Shown piece by piece: positions 1 to 10,900 of a stretch of 64,000 nucleotides of DNA (position 1 is the stretch's first letter; every line of letters begins with the position of its first letter). The DNA comes from Sepiola atlantica (lineage: Eukaryota; Mollusca; Cephalopoda; Sepiida; Sepiolidae), in the NCBI GenBank assembly GCA_963556195.1, contig OY744529.1, positions 61,737,580 to 61,801,579 of the forward strand. The letters are read 5' to 3'. Made by a program: the position numbers and the translations under genes. The notes under the pieces were generated by a model that searched no databases, was not told where the DNA came from, and was given only the letters and a program-made list of their open reading frames with translations.

Positions 1-430
1 CCACTTTTGACGGTATGCCAAACTCCGCGAAGGTTTGTTGCGTTATTTTTACGATAACACTGCTTGGTGATTGGGCAGGTAACTGTTTGATGACAGGGTA
101 CTTGGAGTAGTAGTCTGCTATGATCAGCCATTGATGTCCATGGAGCTCGAACAAGTCTGTTCCAACTACGTCCCATGGCTTTGTTGGAATGTCGTGCTGC
201 AGAAGAGGCTCTGACATTTGTGATGGCTGATGTTGTTGACAGATGCTACATGAGTTTGTAAATTGCTCGATGTCTCTGTTTATATTTTTCCAATAGACAG
301 TGTCTTTGGCTAGGAGTTTGGTTTTCTCCTGTCCTAAGTGAGCAGTGTGGAGTTGCTTTAGGATATCTTCTTGGAGGGTTTGAGGAATGACAATTTGTTG
401 TCCTTTAAGGATAAGGCCGTCATCAATTGA
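1..430 (-). pseudogene. Gypsy integrase fragment
   Basis: Minus-strand translation shows an HHCC zinc domain (LHTAHLGQEKT ... SCSICQQHQ), the first catalytic aspartate in WDVVGTDLFEL, and IADYYSKYP. The second aspartate and the glutamate lie beyond the window edge. The frame is open from 430 to 1 as far as I followed it. Confidence 0.8.
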
Positions 431-549
431 TAGCTGATCTCTTAGGCTCCAGAATTCTCTGATATCGGTAGGCTTGATTGTCTCAGGCCATCCCGTGACA
501 ATGGTATCTCTTAGCTGGTTAAGCAGAGGGTCGGCTGTTGTGCAGTCTC

Positions 550-834
550 TCAGTTTTTCAATGCGGTCAGCAGAGAAACGAATGGTGTCAACTCGAACAT
601 CCAGATCGATAGGGTCCGAATTACCAGGTGATGGCAGGCGTGATAACCCATCAGCCAATATGTTTTCGGATCCCTTGTTGTAGGATAATCTGAAATTATA
701 TCCCTGTAGCTGGATAAGCATTCGTTGTAGGCGAGCTGGAGCTGAGGTTTGTCAATGATCATGACAAGAGGTTTATGGTCAGTGATAATTTGGAAACCAT
801 GACCGTATAAATATGTGTGGAATCTGTGTGCCAA
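550..834 (-). pseudogene. Gypsy pol continuation: RNase H, shifted frame
   Basis: Continues RNase H in another frame: AHRFHTYLYGHGFQIITDHK, including the TDHKPL motif. It then becomes unrecognisable before the integrase, so at least one frameshift separates it from 779-1780. Confidence 0.7.
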
Positions 835-1780
835 ACACGATTGCCAGTAGTTCCCGCTCGATACATGCGTATCTTTGTTCTGTTTGTGTCAGACTCTTGC
901 TTGCGTATAAGACAGGCATTAAATTGCCAGCTGCGTCTGGTTGTAGAAGCGCTGTGCCTATTCCATGAAGACTTGCGTCACAGTGAATGTAGATTGGGCA
1001 CTTGGGGTCAAAGTAGTGAAGTAGGGATGTTTCAGATACTTCACTCTTCAGGTTTTTGAAGTATTTTGCACCTGCAAACCGGTGATTGAGTTCCTCAACT
1101 GTTGGAATTTGATGATATGGCCGCATTAGGGCTTTGTTTAGTGCCCTTGGGTCTAAGCAGACCCTTATTGTGTTGTCGCGTTTGGTTACATATGTAAGGG
1201 AGCTTACCCAGTCTGTTGGCTCCTCAATACGACGAATGACATTCTGTGACTCCATCTTGTCTAGTTCAGCCTTGATCTTTTCACGCATGGCTATTGGCGT
1301 TCTTCTCGGTGCGTCTATGTGGCATGGGATGTTAGGGTTGGCAGTGAGCTTGTGTGTTTTCTTGAACTCGCCAATGCGGTCGAATCTGTCGGGGTGTAAA
1401 CGCATCAGATCATCTATGCTGTTGATAGGTTGTTGCTGAACGGATATGGCACAGTTCATTGTCACAACGTTAAATGCTACAGATGTTGGCAGGCCCAGTA
1501 TAGCTGGTTCTGGAGTGTTGACCACATAAAATTGAGTGTTGAGCCATGAGGAGTCCTTGTATTTGCACCTGATGTTTGTGGTGCCATGGCATTTTATTTC
1601 AGTGTTGTTGTATGCTGTCAGTACGCATTTCGTTGGGTTCAGTGATCCAGGTATTGGGTTTCCGTCTTCGTTTATGGCGGAGGGGCACATACTGCGGAAT
1701 ATGCGTAAAGGTAGTGTGTTTGCTTGTGCACCTGTGTCTACCTTCAGTTTGAGGCTGTGCGTACCTGGGTGGTCTGTCAA
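779..1780 (-). pseudogene. Gypsy pol: protease and internally deleted reverse transcriptase / RNase H
   Basis: The protease signature LKVDTGAQANTLP is near residue 12. The RT N-terminus is recognisable (YVTKRDNTIRVCLDPRALNK near residue 200), but just after AGAKYF the sequence jumps to the RNase H start (PIYIHCDASLHGIGTALLQ). The palm with the catalytic YxDD box and the thumb are missing. The frame is lost again near 830. Confidence 0.85.
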
Positions 1781-1822
1781 TATAACGTTGATATTGACAA
1801 ATGCTTCATTTTGTGTTGTTTT

Positions 1823-2752
1823 TTATTTATGCAGTGGATGTTCACTGTTAATAGTGCTGAATGTGAGGTGCTCCATCGCCGCATGTAGGTTTGTTGTGGC
1901 TCGGTCGTCATGTTCAGCAACGCTGTCGATTTTTCGGCCTGTTTCATGTTGTCTGTGCCTTGACTGGCTACGGCTTTTGTGCCAGGATTTTCCTTGTTTC
2001 CTGGGTCTGAGTCTCACTGAGAAGCACAATTTGGCCCAATGGCCCATTTTTCCGCAGGAACTGCATATGTTGTTCTTGACAGGGCAATGCTCCTTGCCAA
2101 AACGATGGTCCCGTCCACAATTTTTACATAAGTTGCTGGTATTTCTGTTGCCTTCCTGGCGTTTGCGACCACCGCGATTTATGGTGTCTATCTGTGACAG
2201 GCCATGTAGTTGGTGTATTTTGTTTATATACACGGCTGAAGCCTCATATGTGCGTGCTAATTTCACAGCCTCTTCTATTGTGTAGCCCTTCGGTTTGTTT
2301 AACAGTTCTTTTTGTAAGTCCGGTATGGGCGTGTTGGCTATCAGTATTTCTACTAAACGTTCGTTCATTTCATGGGCTGTGAAGTCGCATTTCTTCGCCT
2401 GTAAGCGACACCTGTTTAGAAATATGTCGGTCGTCTCGGTAGGCTTTTGTTGGTATCTACTGAGTTCGAGCCTACATATATGGTGGTTGATTGCCGGTTC
2501 CAGCTGCTCCATAAATGCGTTGAAAATTTTGTTGGCGTCTCTCCGGTCTTCGCTTGACATAGACCAACTGTTGTATCTACGAATTCCTTCCTCGCCAGTT
2601 GCGAGTAGAACGATAGGCACTTTCTCTTCTTCTTTAGTTCCCTTCGCTGTGAAATAAAGTTCCAAACGTTGTTGGAATATCTTGAATGACTCTGCAATGT
2701 TAGGCGAAGAGTCCCAGTCAAGAATGGGAACTGGTATAGATATATTAGCCAT
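1823..2752 (-). pseudogene. Gypsy gag protein, 309 residues
   Basis: Open frame starting MANISIPVPILDWDS. The N-terminal two thirds resembles retrotransposon gag capsid (FKIFQQRLELYF near residue 25). Two zinc-knuckle-like clusters lie near residues 205-245: CKNCGRDHRFGKEHC and CSSCGKMGHWAKLC (CX2CX4HX4C). A basic Arg/Ser/Lys tail follows. The frame itself is open, but the downstream pol is defective. Confidence 0.8.
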
Positions 2753-2898
2753 AGTAGTAGTAGTGTTGTTATGTGTGTGCGAGAGTTCTGTTCCGAGCTT
2801 CGACGAGCGTGTGTGTGTGAAGTTTTATGAAGTTTTGGTTCGAAAAGAAAAAATATAATGTCTTACTTTTATCATTGTTTTCTCTTATTTTTCTTTAT

Positions 2899-2916
2899 AT
2901 CTCACCGCTGCCACCA
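2899..2916 (-). other. Presumed primer-binding site of the Gypsy element
   Basis: Minus-strand TGGTGGCAGCGGTGAG begins with TGG, the complement of a tRNA 3' CCA, and lies between the LTR and gag. The tRNA species was not determined. Confidence 0.45.
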
Positions 2917-2919
2917 AGT

Positions 2920-3079
2920 CACACTGTGTTTGCTCGTATTGAGTGGTTTATTAGTAGAGACAAACGAGAGACGCGTGTTGTTGGTTTTAAAAATATACAT
3001 GGAACCTTTATTGAAGTGCGCATGCACGGTTGTTACAAAACTAGAGTTGGTCACAAAACGAAACGATAACATCGTTACA
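2920..3079 (-). repeat. Presumed 5' LTR of the Gypsy element
   Basis: On the minus strand it would begin TGTAACGATGTTATCG at 3079 and end just before the primer-binding site. The outer boundary is inferred from TG and from the start of a separate host repeat at about 3090. The second LTR is not in the window, so the limits are provisional. Confidence 0.45.
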
Positions 3080-3089
3080 TCTTTTTACC

Positions 3090-3240
3090 CTCTTTGCATC
3101 TAAATTAGATATTGCTCATATTATGGCCCCCTTACGACTAGCAGGTGTGTTCCAAAATTTATGATGAAATTAGTTTAGGAGTGAATCTTGTACATGAAAA
3201 TATATAAACATACCTAACTTTATAAAGATAGAGATATTAG
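3090..3240 (+). repeat. Dispersed repeat 'X', copy 1
   Basis: Shares the run CTTTGCAT...CATATTAYG...CCCCTTA..CTAG.AG.TGTGTTCCAAAA...GTGAATCTTGTACAT...ATATATAAACATA with copies at 39055-39225 (same strand) and 55690-55850 (opposite strand). Noncoding; class unknown. Confidence 0.7.
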
Positions 3241-4060
3241 CCAAAATTTTGGAGGAAATAACATAAAAAAAGTTAATTTCAAATTTCCTACCAAGAACTG
3301 ACGCTTTTGACTTTTGAATATTGACTGTAAAATAAAACATGAATAAGTTGAAATTCATCAAAGTAACCGACAGATAGAAAAAATCTTTCCTAGGGAAGAA
3401 AAATAATGCTGATCTTTTACTTTTTTTCATTTTACCTTCCATAAAAAATAATGGCAATTAGTTTTAAAAATGAATAAAAATGCATGTAAAATAAGTTCCT
3501 TATTAAAATTTGTATTAGACTTTACATTTTTCACTTTTTCAAACATCTTTAATTTTTAAAAGAATCTATTTTATTTACTGGCAAACAGAAGAATTGCAAA
3601 GTTGTACTAAAATAATTACAAATTTTTTGGATATTTACGTTTTCTATTAAGCTTAAAACAAAAAAATATACTTTATTCAATTATGTTGGCACAAACTCTC
3701 CTCGATAAATATATTTTGAGTTTTATTGAATTTATTTTAGTCAAAAATTATTTTTATCAACACAACTGTTGGATATTTATGATTGAAACTTGGTGAACAA
3801 GTCAGGAATCGACTAAAGTTTATTTGTACCAAATATGGTTGGATTGCAAGAAGGATTATAAATTTTATTAACAATTCCATGGAGGTCATTTTTAGAGGTC
3901 ATCATGTACAACAACAAATTAAATAGGGGTCCACTAAATAAGGGTCACCTTGTAGAATAACCAATTCCTAGCAACTTGCTTCCATTGTATAACCATTCTA
4001 AAAATGAAATTGGTAACATGAATAAAAAAGATGGTACAAACATAAAATTGTTTAAAAATG
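3241..4060. other. AT-rich noncoding stretch
   Basis: About 80 percent A+T, many short homopolymers. A stretch near 3780-3900 (GATTGAAACTTGGTGAACAAGTCAGG) has a diverged relative near 13285-13440. No gene seen. Confidence 0.5.
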
Positions 4061-4680
4061 TGAGTTCTCCATTTTTTATTTTTTATTTTATTTTTAATTT
4101 ATTTTATTTTTATTTTTAATTTCACTTTATTTTATTTTTAATTTCACTTTATTTTTATTTTTAATTTCACTTTATTTTTATTTTTAATTTCACTTAATTT
4201 TATTTTATTTTATTTTCACTTTATTTTTTATTTTTATTTTCACTTTATTTTTTATTTTTATTTTCACTTTATTTTATTTTTATTTTTAATTTCACTTTAT
4301 TTTATTTTTATTTTTAATTTCACTTTATTTCTTTTTCTTTTTAATAAGAAAAGACCAAATCGCTGGAGCTTTATTTCCTGTTTTTTCCCATTTGGCTCAA
4401 TTTTCTTTCTTTCTCTCTTTTACTTTATCTTTCTTTCTCTTTTTCTCTTCATAACATTTTGTCTTGCCTTGCTTTGCCTCCCTTTCTCCTCTCTCTGAAA
4501 ATGTTAATTTTGCCATACTTCAAATGATTCATGGGTAGAGGATCTAGAAAACTTTTCTTTCATCAGTGAATGTTTTCCTGTCTCCTTTAATACATATCAG
4601 GCGATACTTTCAGGATAAAAAAAGGTATTGTAGATTAACACCCTTCACTAAATCCCCCTCCCCCCCTACTCGATTATAGG
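4060..4680 (+). repeat. Dispersed repeat 'Y', copy 1, with an expanded TTTTATTT/TTTCACTTT tract
   Basis: 4075-4335 is a low-complexity run built on TTTTATTTTTAATTTCACTTTA units of varying length. The rest (AAATCGCTGGAGC, CTTGCCTTGCTTTGCCTC, ATACTTCAAATGATTCATGGGTAGAGGATC, CATCAGTGAATG, then TGTAGATTAACACCC) matches 13820-14400 and 52500-52960. Confidence 0.75.
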
Positions 4681-5140
4681 TGAACACCCTCCAAGTGCTT
4701 GATTATACAATTAGTAATCATAAAAAAAGATTTAAAAGATAAAGGAACTTAATCATAAATAGGAAATCATTATTTACTGCCAAATGCTCAAACATTTCTA
4801 AATGAGTGTACACTCTCCGTCAAAAATGACGGGGGAAAAAGTATGCTTCCTCAGTGTTTCCACTAATATTTATATAAAATTATGTCTCAGTTGGTCAAGT
4901 TAAAAAATAAATAAAAAAATAAAACATCTCAAACTGGAAAGTTCAAAAAAGAAATCAAAATGTATGACTTGGTATAAAAAGAAGAAAGAAAGAAAACGTC
5001 TCATTATGGTAATAGAATGAAGGATTTCTTTCCAAATTCATTTCAGACTGCAGGCTTTCTATTTCCTTTCTCACTTCACCTAAACACTTGAAATAGTTTT
5101 ATCCGGCAGTTTTTACTCACTAACTTTTATGTGATAGGAC

Positions 5141-5194
<54 letters not shown>

Positions 5195-5933
5195 TTATTT
5201 TATGCATCTTTTATTCCTATATAATTCTATATGCTAACTATCATATCGCAGAATGGTTCTTAAGTGTAGTGTTTTAATAGTATTATTATTGTTATAATTA
5301 GTATTATTATTTGATATGCAAATTACCATATCACATTGTAGTCTTAAAGGTAATGTTCTATGATTTACTTATATATAAAATAATAACTGAATTGTTTCTA
5401 CATTTGGTTATTGGGGAAATGGTCATTTGATTAGTACCACTGGAGAGCCATGAATTTTATAACTGTTCTGTTTTTAAATCTTCGAAAAAATTACATGGTA
5501 AACAGCTGATGATCCCCGTTTAATATTTCACAATTTAAGTTAAGGTCATCTGTTTCTATTTCACTGTTATATACCTGAATCACCTTTTGTATTTGAATTT
5601 TCAAGCGGTAAGTCGGCTTATGCGAGTGCTAAGTCTGCGATATTTTGGAATTAGTATCCCAGGGAATTTAAACTGCATTTTCTTTCTTTGTTTAAAATGA
5701 CTCAAAACTTCTTTAGACATATATATATATATATAACTGTACATTGGTCTTTATTATAGAATGGAAGATTTTAAAATAAAATATAAAAGATGTCACAAGA
5801 TTTATATTTCTTTTGTATAACTTTTCTAAGTATTAAAGATTTCAATAAACAAAAAATTACTTTTTTGTATCCATACGAAGATGACCGAATTCTTTCCATG
5901 CTTTTCATTATTTTTATTTAAATTTTATTTCAG
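4681..5933. other. Noncoding stretch with (TA)n microsatellites
   Basis: Contains a (TA) run at about 5143-5190 and a short one at 5718-5735. Otherwise unstructured AT-rich sequence up to the acceptor of the first ELAC2 exon. The preceding ELAC2 exon was looked for here and not found. Confidence 0.5.
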
Positions 5934-5998
5934 TTCCAGCTAAGAAACAACGTCTCTCACAAGAAGAATTGTGTTCAGCAGTTGCATATATATGCAAG
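5934..5998 (+). CDS. ELAC2: ELAC2 exon A (first exon in window)
   Basis: Follows a TTTATTTCAG acceptor and ends at AAG|gtatgc. Begins with two bases of a split codon, then [20 protein letters not shown], matching the VVAFICK stretch of human ELAC2 between the two domains. The preceding exon was not found in 1-5930. Confidence 0.85.
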
Positions 5999-7957
5999 GT
6001 ATGCATTTTAAATCTATCTTGCGAAATAAGAGCTTGCAAAAGAAAATTGCTTACATAAGAATCTTTTAGAAAGTAAAAGAAATTGTCAATTTTTTATATT
6101 TTTTAAATAGTTACAAAGAAAAAGCTTGATTGTTCATCGCAATAAATATCGGGCTTTCTTTACCAAGAGAGATAATTAATTACTATTGAAGTCGCATGGT
6201 GTTATGGTTTCAGATGCAAACTGTGGGCTTGACATGCTGGGTTCAAGTTCCATCAGGACTACTGCATCACTTTCATTGATCCCTTTGGGAAAAGTATGTT
6301 TCCATATATCCTCTCGTCAGCTATGGATTAATTAGTAGGGTAGACTAGACTCTCAAGCCTTAGTCATGCAAGTAGTTTAGTATAAAATCGACTTCACAAT
6401 CTAGTGGGGGAGGGGGGGTGATCTCTTTTCTTCTCTACAGCCCTTTTCTTACAGAAGAGATGTTGCTAGTTTTTCTCTACTCTACGTTATTTCCATAAAA
6501 GATGCCCGACTGAGCGCCAATCTCTCATTACTTCTTGTAAGACATTCACAGCAACAACTCACCTTGTTACCACAACTGCAAAGAACTTTCTTTTCTAACA
6601 TCAAACAGAATTTCCATGAACAGAGTTTCTTTCCAAGGACTTCCCATATCTGGGACACATTACCACAGGATTGCTTCCCTGCAGACTACAACATGGTCGT
6701 CTTCAAATCAATGTCAACAAATATTTGTCATAAACCGTTCTCATAAGTAATCAAATTTTGTTCAATCATAATATTCATCATCAGTCAACTGACAATCTAT
6801 TCAAATCATTAACCCTTATTCTTAAGTGGCTTTTAGCCTTTATAAGCAGTTACTCATTAATAAAAAAAAAAAAAATCAATATAAAGTCCATTTATTAATG
6901 AACGAGCAAGGTTCCCTGGCATTGCCTGGATGGAAGATAACATTACATGCAACAGTATTGTAAGGAATGTTCTCAAATATTCTTTGTCTATATTTATTTC
7001 TTATTTGTTGATTTTAGTTAGAAGTAGATCTAAGTAAACACTGAATTTAAATAGTTTTATTTTGTTGCTAAAAATGAATAAAATCTAAAAAGAACACAGA
7101 AGTTGAGTACATTTATTTAAAATGGAGGATTTCCCCCTTTTACTCCCCTATTTTGTCAACCTATATACTACTAATACTACTACTACTGGTGTTATTAAAG
7201 AAACAGACACAGACAGACTCTACACACACAATGACTATGACGAGAGCACAACTATTAGAACCAGTGTTATGAAGAAGAAAAAAACAACACTTTGCACACA
7301 GTACTAAGACAGCTACAAAGAAAGAAGAAATAGAAAGAGGCAGACTACCTCTACACACCATTGCTATGTTGTTGGCATCTAGTAAAAGTATTTTACTAAA
7401 TGCCAACAACATTTGTGGGGGTTGAAGAAATCGTGACACTATGCAACAAAGTTGCTTAAAGGTAAATTGAGATTTTGATGCTAACAAATAAAAAGGAATC
7501 GTTATTCCTTCTGAGCAAAGTCAACAAAATGGCTCATTTCTTTTTGCAAATAATTTCTTTCATTTTTTTTTTTTTCAAATTTTGTCCGTCTTTCTTTTTG
7601 GCAGCCACATTCAGCAAAGCGTCGACTCCTCCTTGAAAAGTGTGTGGATCTTGGTGTGCCAGTGTAAGTATTGTTTCTTATTAAGTTGTACTAATTATTA
7701 CATGCATTACTAATTTTCCTGCCAATAATATATATATATATTGAAAGTGAATAAAAAAAAAAAATTAAAAAAATTATTTATGCATTCATCAATGTTTTAT
7801 CTTTATTTCAAGACTTCCACGGAACGATTGATTTGAAGAAATAACAATCTTCAAATCAATCATCCCGAGGAAGTTTTGAAATAAAGACAAAACTTTGGTT
7901 GAATACATAAATAATTTTGTTTTTTTTCATTTTCCATCACGTTGGAATATTATTTTC

Positions 7958-7996
<39 letters not shown>

Positions 7997-10900
7997 TTCA
8001 TTATATATATATATATATATATATATATCAATATTTTATTAAATAAATATTCAATTATTTTAACCTACAGATGTTGGCATTTCAAGCTTTTGCTAGCATC
8101 AGTGTAGAAAGTGACAATTTCAAAAGGTCGGAGGGCACAAACCCAATACAGAATCAGCCTAGACTCTGCAACCATGGGAAATTATCACGTAAAGAAGGGG
8201 AATTAAGTTTTATTCGTGTCTTAAGAAAACGGGCAAGAGACAATAGACAGACAACAGTATATATGCTAGCTGAAGTACCCGTCTATACTGGGTTTTTCTT
8301 TTTTTTGTTTTTATGTACTAATGCATCACTGCTTATCAAGGCACAACAGCCACTTGAGGATTAGGGTTAATTTTCTTGATTTTTCTAGATTTGGCATAAT
8401 AAGAGTGTTAAGTAATGAGCCGGGAGACCAAGGTTCAATCCTCAGTCAAAGATGGCCCCTTGTTAGACACTGAAAGGTGTCTAACAATAGTAAGTGGAGT
8501 AATTCTAGGAAACGAGTGGTGCCCTCCTTTACACCTCGGGGTAGTAGCTAATGAAAAAGAGAGCCTTCAGCTCGCTCTCGACTATGGTCGGCCACTTTAC
8601 TGTTTACTTTTAAGATTAGAAGTTAAAAACATCTATTAAATATTTTTCATCCATTTTTGTTTTTAATATTATGATCATGATCGATATTGGCTAGGAAAAA
8701 ACTGGAATGCTATAGCAAAAATACCTGATGTGTAGTGTGAGATTCGAACCCATTATGTCATAAAATATTGGAACTGAAGGTGAACGCTTAATCCACAAAG
8801 CCATTTGAACTAACAAAAATATTGTGTCTTTTAACCTATTTAAATGAATTTGGGGGTAGAGATTTTTTACCTCTCGGCATGGATCTAAAATAGTTCAATG
8901 GTCTTAAATAAACATAAGTACAAAATAAAAAATTCTTATTAAAATAAAAATATAATAGTAAACATCAAATATTTTTATCTATTTTTAATAAATAAAAATG
9001 TTTTCTTTTCAAAGTAAACAAATTGTCAAATATGTACAATGATTTAACATGGTTTGGTCGGCTAAAGGGAAACACGAAAAATGTTGGAACATTTGTTTCT
9101 AATGTTACTTTTACATACTTTTAATTTTGAATAATGAGTTTTCAAAAGGTTCAAGAACTTCTGACATCAATAAGGACATCGGATTGAAGATGTTGATTTC
9201 AAATCTGCGGTTAGTTTGGCTTTTAGATCAACTGTTTAACTATGATGCCGAAAAACACGCACACAACTTTGCTTTATATAAATATACTAGCTGTACCTAC
9301 TCAACATTGCCCGGATGCAGTGAAGTAATTTTAGTTATTAATTTTTATTTGTTTACACATTTTTAAAACTTATACAGAAAAAGAAATAAAATTTTAATTG
9401 TAAGGGAGATAATTCTTTTTATATTCCTTAATTTAAAATATGAGTCATTCTCCTGGCTGATTTTGATTTTTTGGTCATAATTTTTAAATTTTTCCATATA
9501 ACCAGTTGTCCAGACGTTATATCTTGATTTCAATCTTCATAAAGGGACATAAAAATGGTGCAAAACTGTTCTGTTTGAGGAATAAATTTTACCCATCCTG
9601 GGACGAGTATTCTTCTTGCATATATATAACGAAAATCTTTTTTACTTTTTATTAACAAAAAGCCTTTCTTAAATGTAAATGTACATTTGATGTAATTTAC
9701 CTAAATAATCTCCCTTACTTAATTTTGTTCTTAAATTCGAATCTATTCATTGTTTTTTTTTTCTTTCCCAACAGTGGACCACTTTTAGGAGCTCTGAAAA
9801 ATGAGGAATCAGTTACATTAGATGATGGCACTGTGGTACGTATGACTACTTACTTGAGACCCCCACACACACACTTTTTGACTTACCCCCCCCCCCCCCC
9901 ACACACACACACACTTTACGGTCATCAATAATGAAGTTATATATGCATGTGTTTAACCGTCCCCCCCCCCCCACACTTTTATAACTGTCCTGCCGGTTCT
10001 GTTATACACAGGTTTATTGACCGTCAAAAAGGTAAAACTGAAAAAAAGAACAAAAAAACATAGTTTCACAAGCATATAAATACAAAAAAAAGACATAGCA
10101 GAGATGAGGAGCTTACTAAAACCTAAATAGAGCCATAAGCTTAATAATATTGCAGAAAAAGATATTTTGAGTGTAAAAGAATAACGATAGAAAGTGAAAA
10201 ATACAAATTATATTAGATGAGTCGATTTATGAGTGAGAAGAACTGTATGCTCGCACATGGAGAAAAGTTATTTAAATGGAATTGAGGTTATTTGTTTTAA
10301 ATTATAAAAATCAACAAATTAAATAAATTAAAACTTGCATGCTTTAACTGAGTTTTAACTAATTTCTAAACTTTATTTGGTTACTACCTGTACCTACCCA
10401 GGTATTAAAAAAAAATTAGAGACTTTGATTTTGTAATCAAATTATTTTGTGAAATAGGGATTTTTTAAAGTTTGTTTTAGTACTTGATGCTAATCAATTA
10501 ATAGAATAAAAAAGATAATTAATGTGTAATTAATGTGTCTGGTAACTCCCCTTGAATGTTTAAAAATATATTTATTTTTGCAGAAGTCAAGTGAAATAAC
10601 TCATTACATGATTACTTCCCTTTAATGTTTAAGAATATTCGCTGAGTAAGGGAAAATGTATCCACTCTGAGAATTGTCTGAGCGAGAACAATTATTTTCA
10701 GAAAAAAACTGACATGAAATAAAATATTTAAATCAAGTATCGATATGTCAGACAGATTGCTATTTTGGTCTGACTTTGAAAATCTGACAAGATAACTTTA
10801 TATGTTGAATATATTTGTTATATTCTTTACTTATTTTCATTCTGTAGGTTACACCTGATCAAGTTCTCAGCACAGCAGAAAAACCATATCCTATAATTAG

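Larger units (their letters stand above)
1..3079 (-). mobile_element. Degenerate Ty3/Gypsy LTR retrotransposon, cut by window start
   Basis: Read right to left: a presumed 5' LTR, a primer-binding site, gag, then protease, reverse transcriptase, RNase H and integrase, which is the Ty3/Gypsy order. The element runs off the window at position 1, so the 3' LTR and target duplication cannot be checked. The pol region has lost its RT catalytic core and has frame breaks, so this copy is dead. It probably lies in an intron of ELAC2, since ELAC2 exons begin at 5934. Confidence 0.85.

Noticed and set aside
1536..2285. 249-codon plus-strand open frame
   Set aside because: It is the reverse-strand shadow of the Gypsy gag and protease reading frames.
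8700..8810. Possible tRNA gene on the minus strand
   Set aside because: A and B boxes are present but the paired stems of a tRNA cloverleaf are not. A SINE head fits better.
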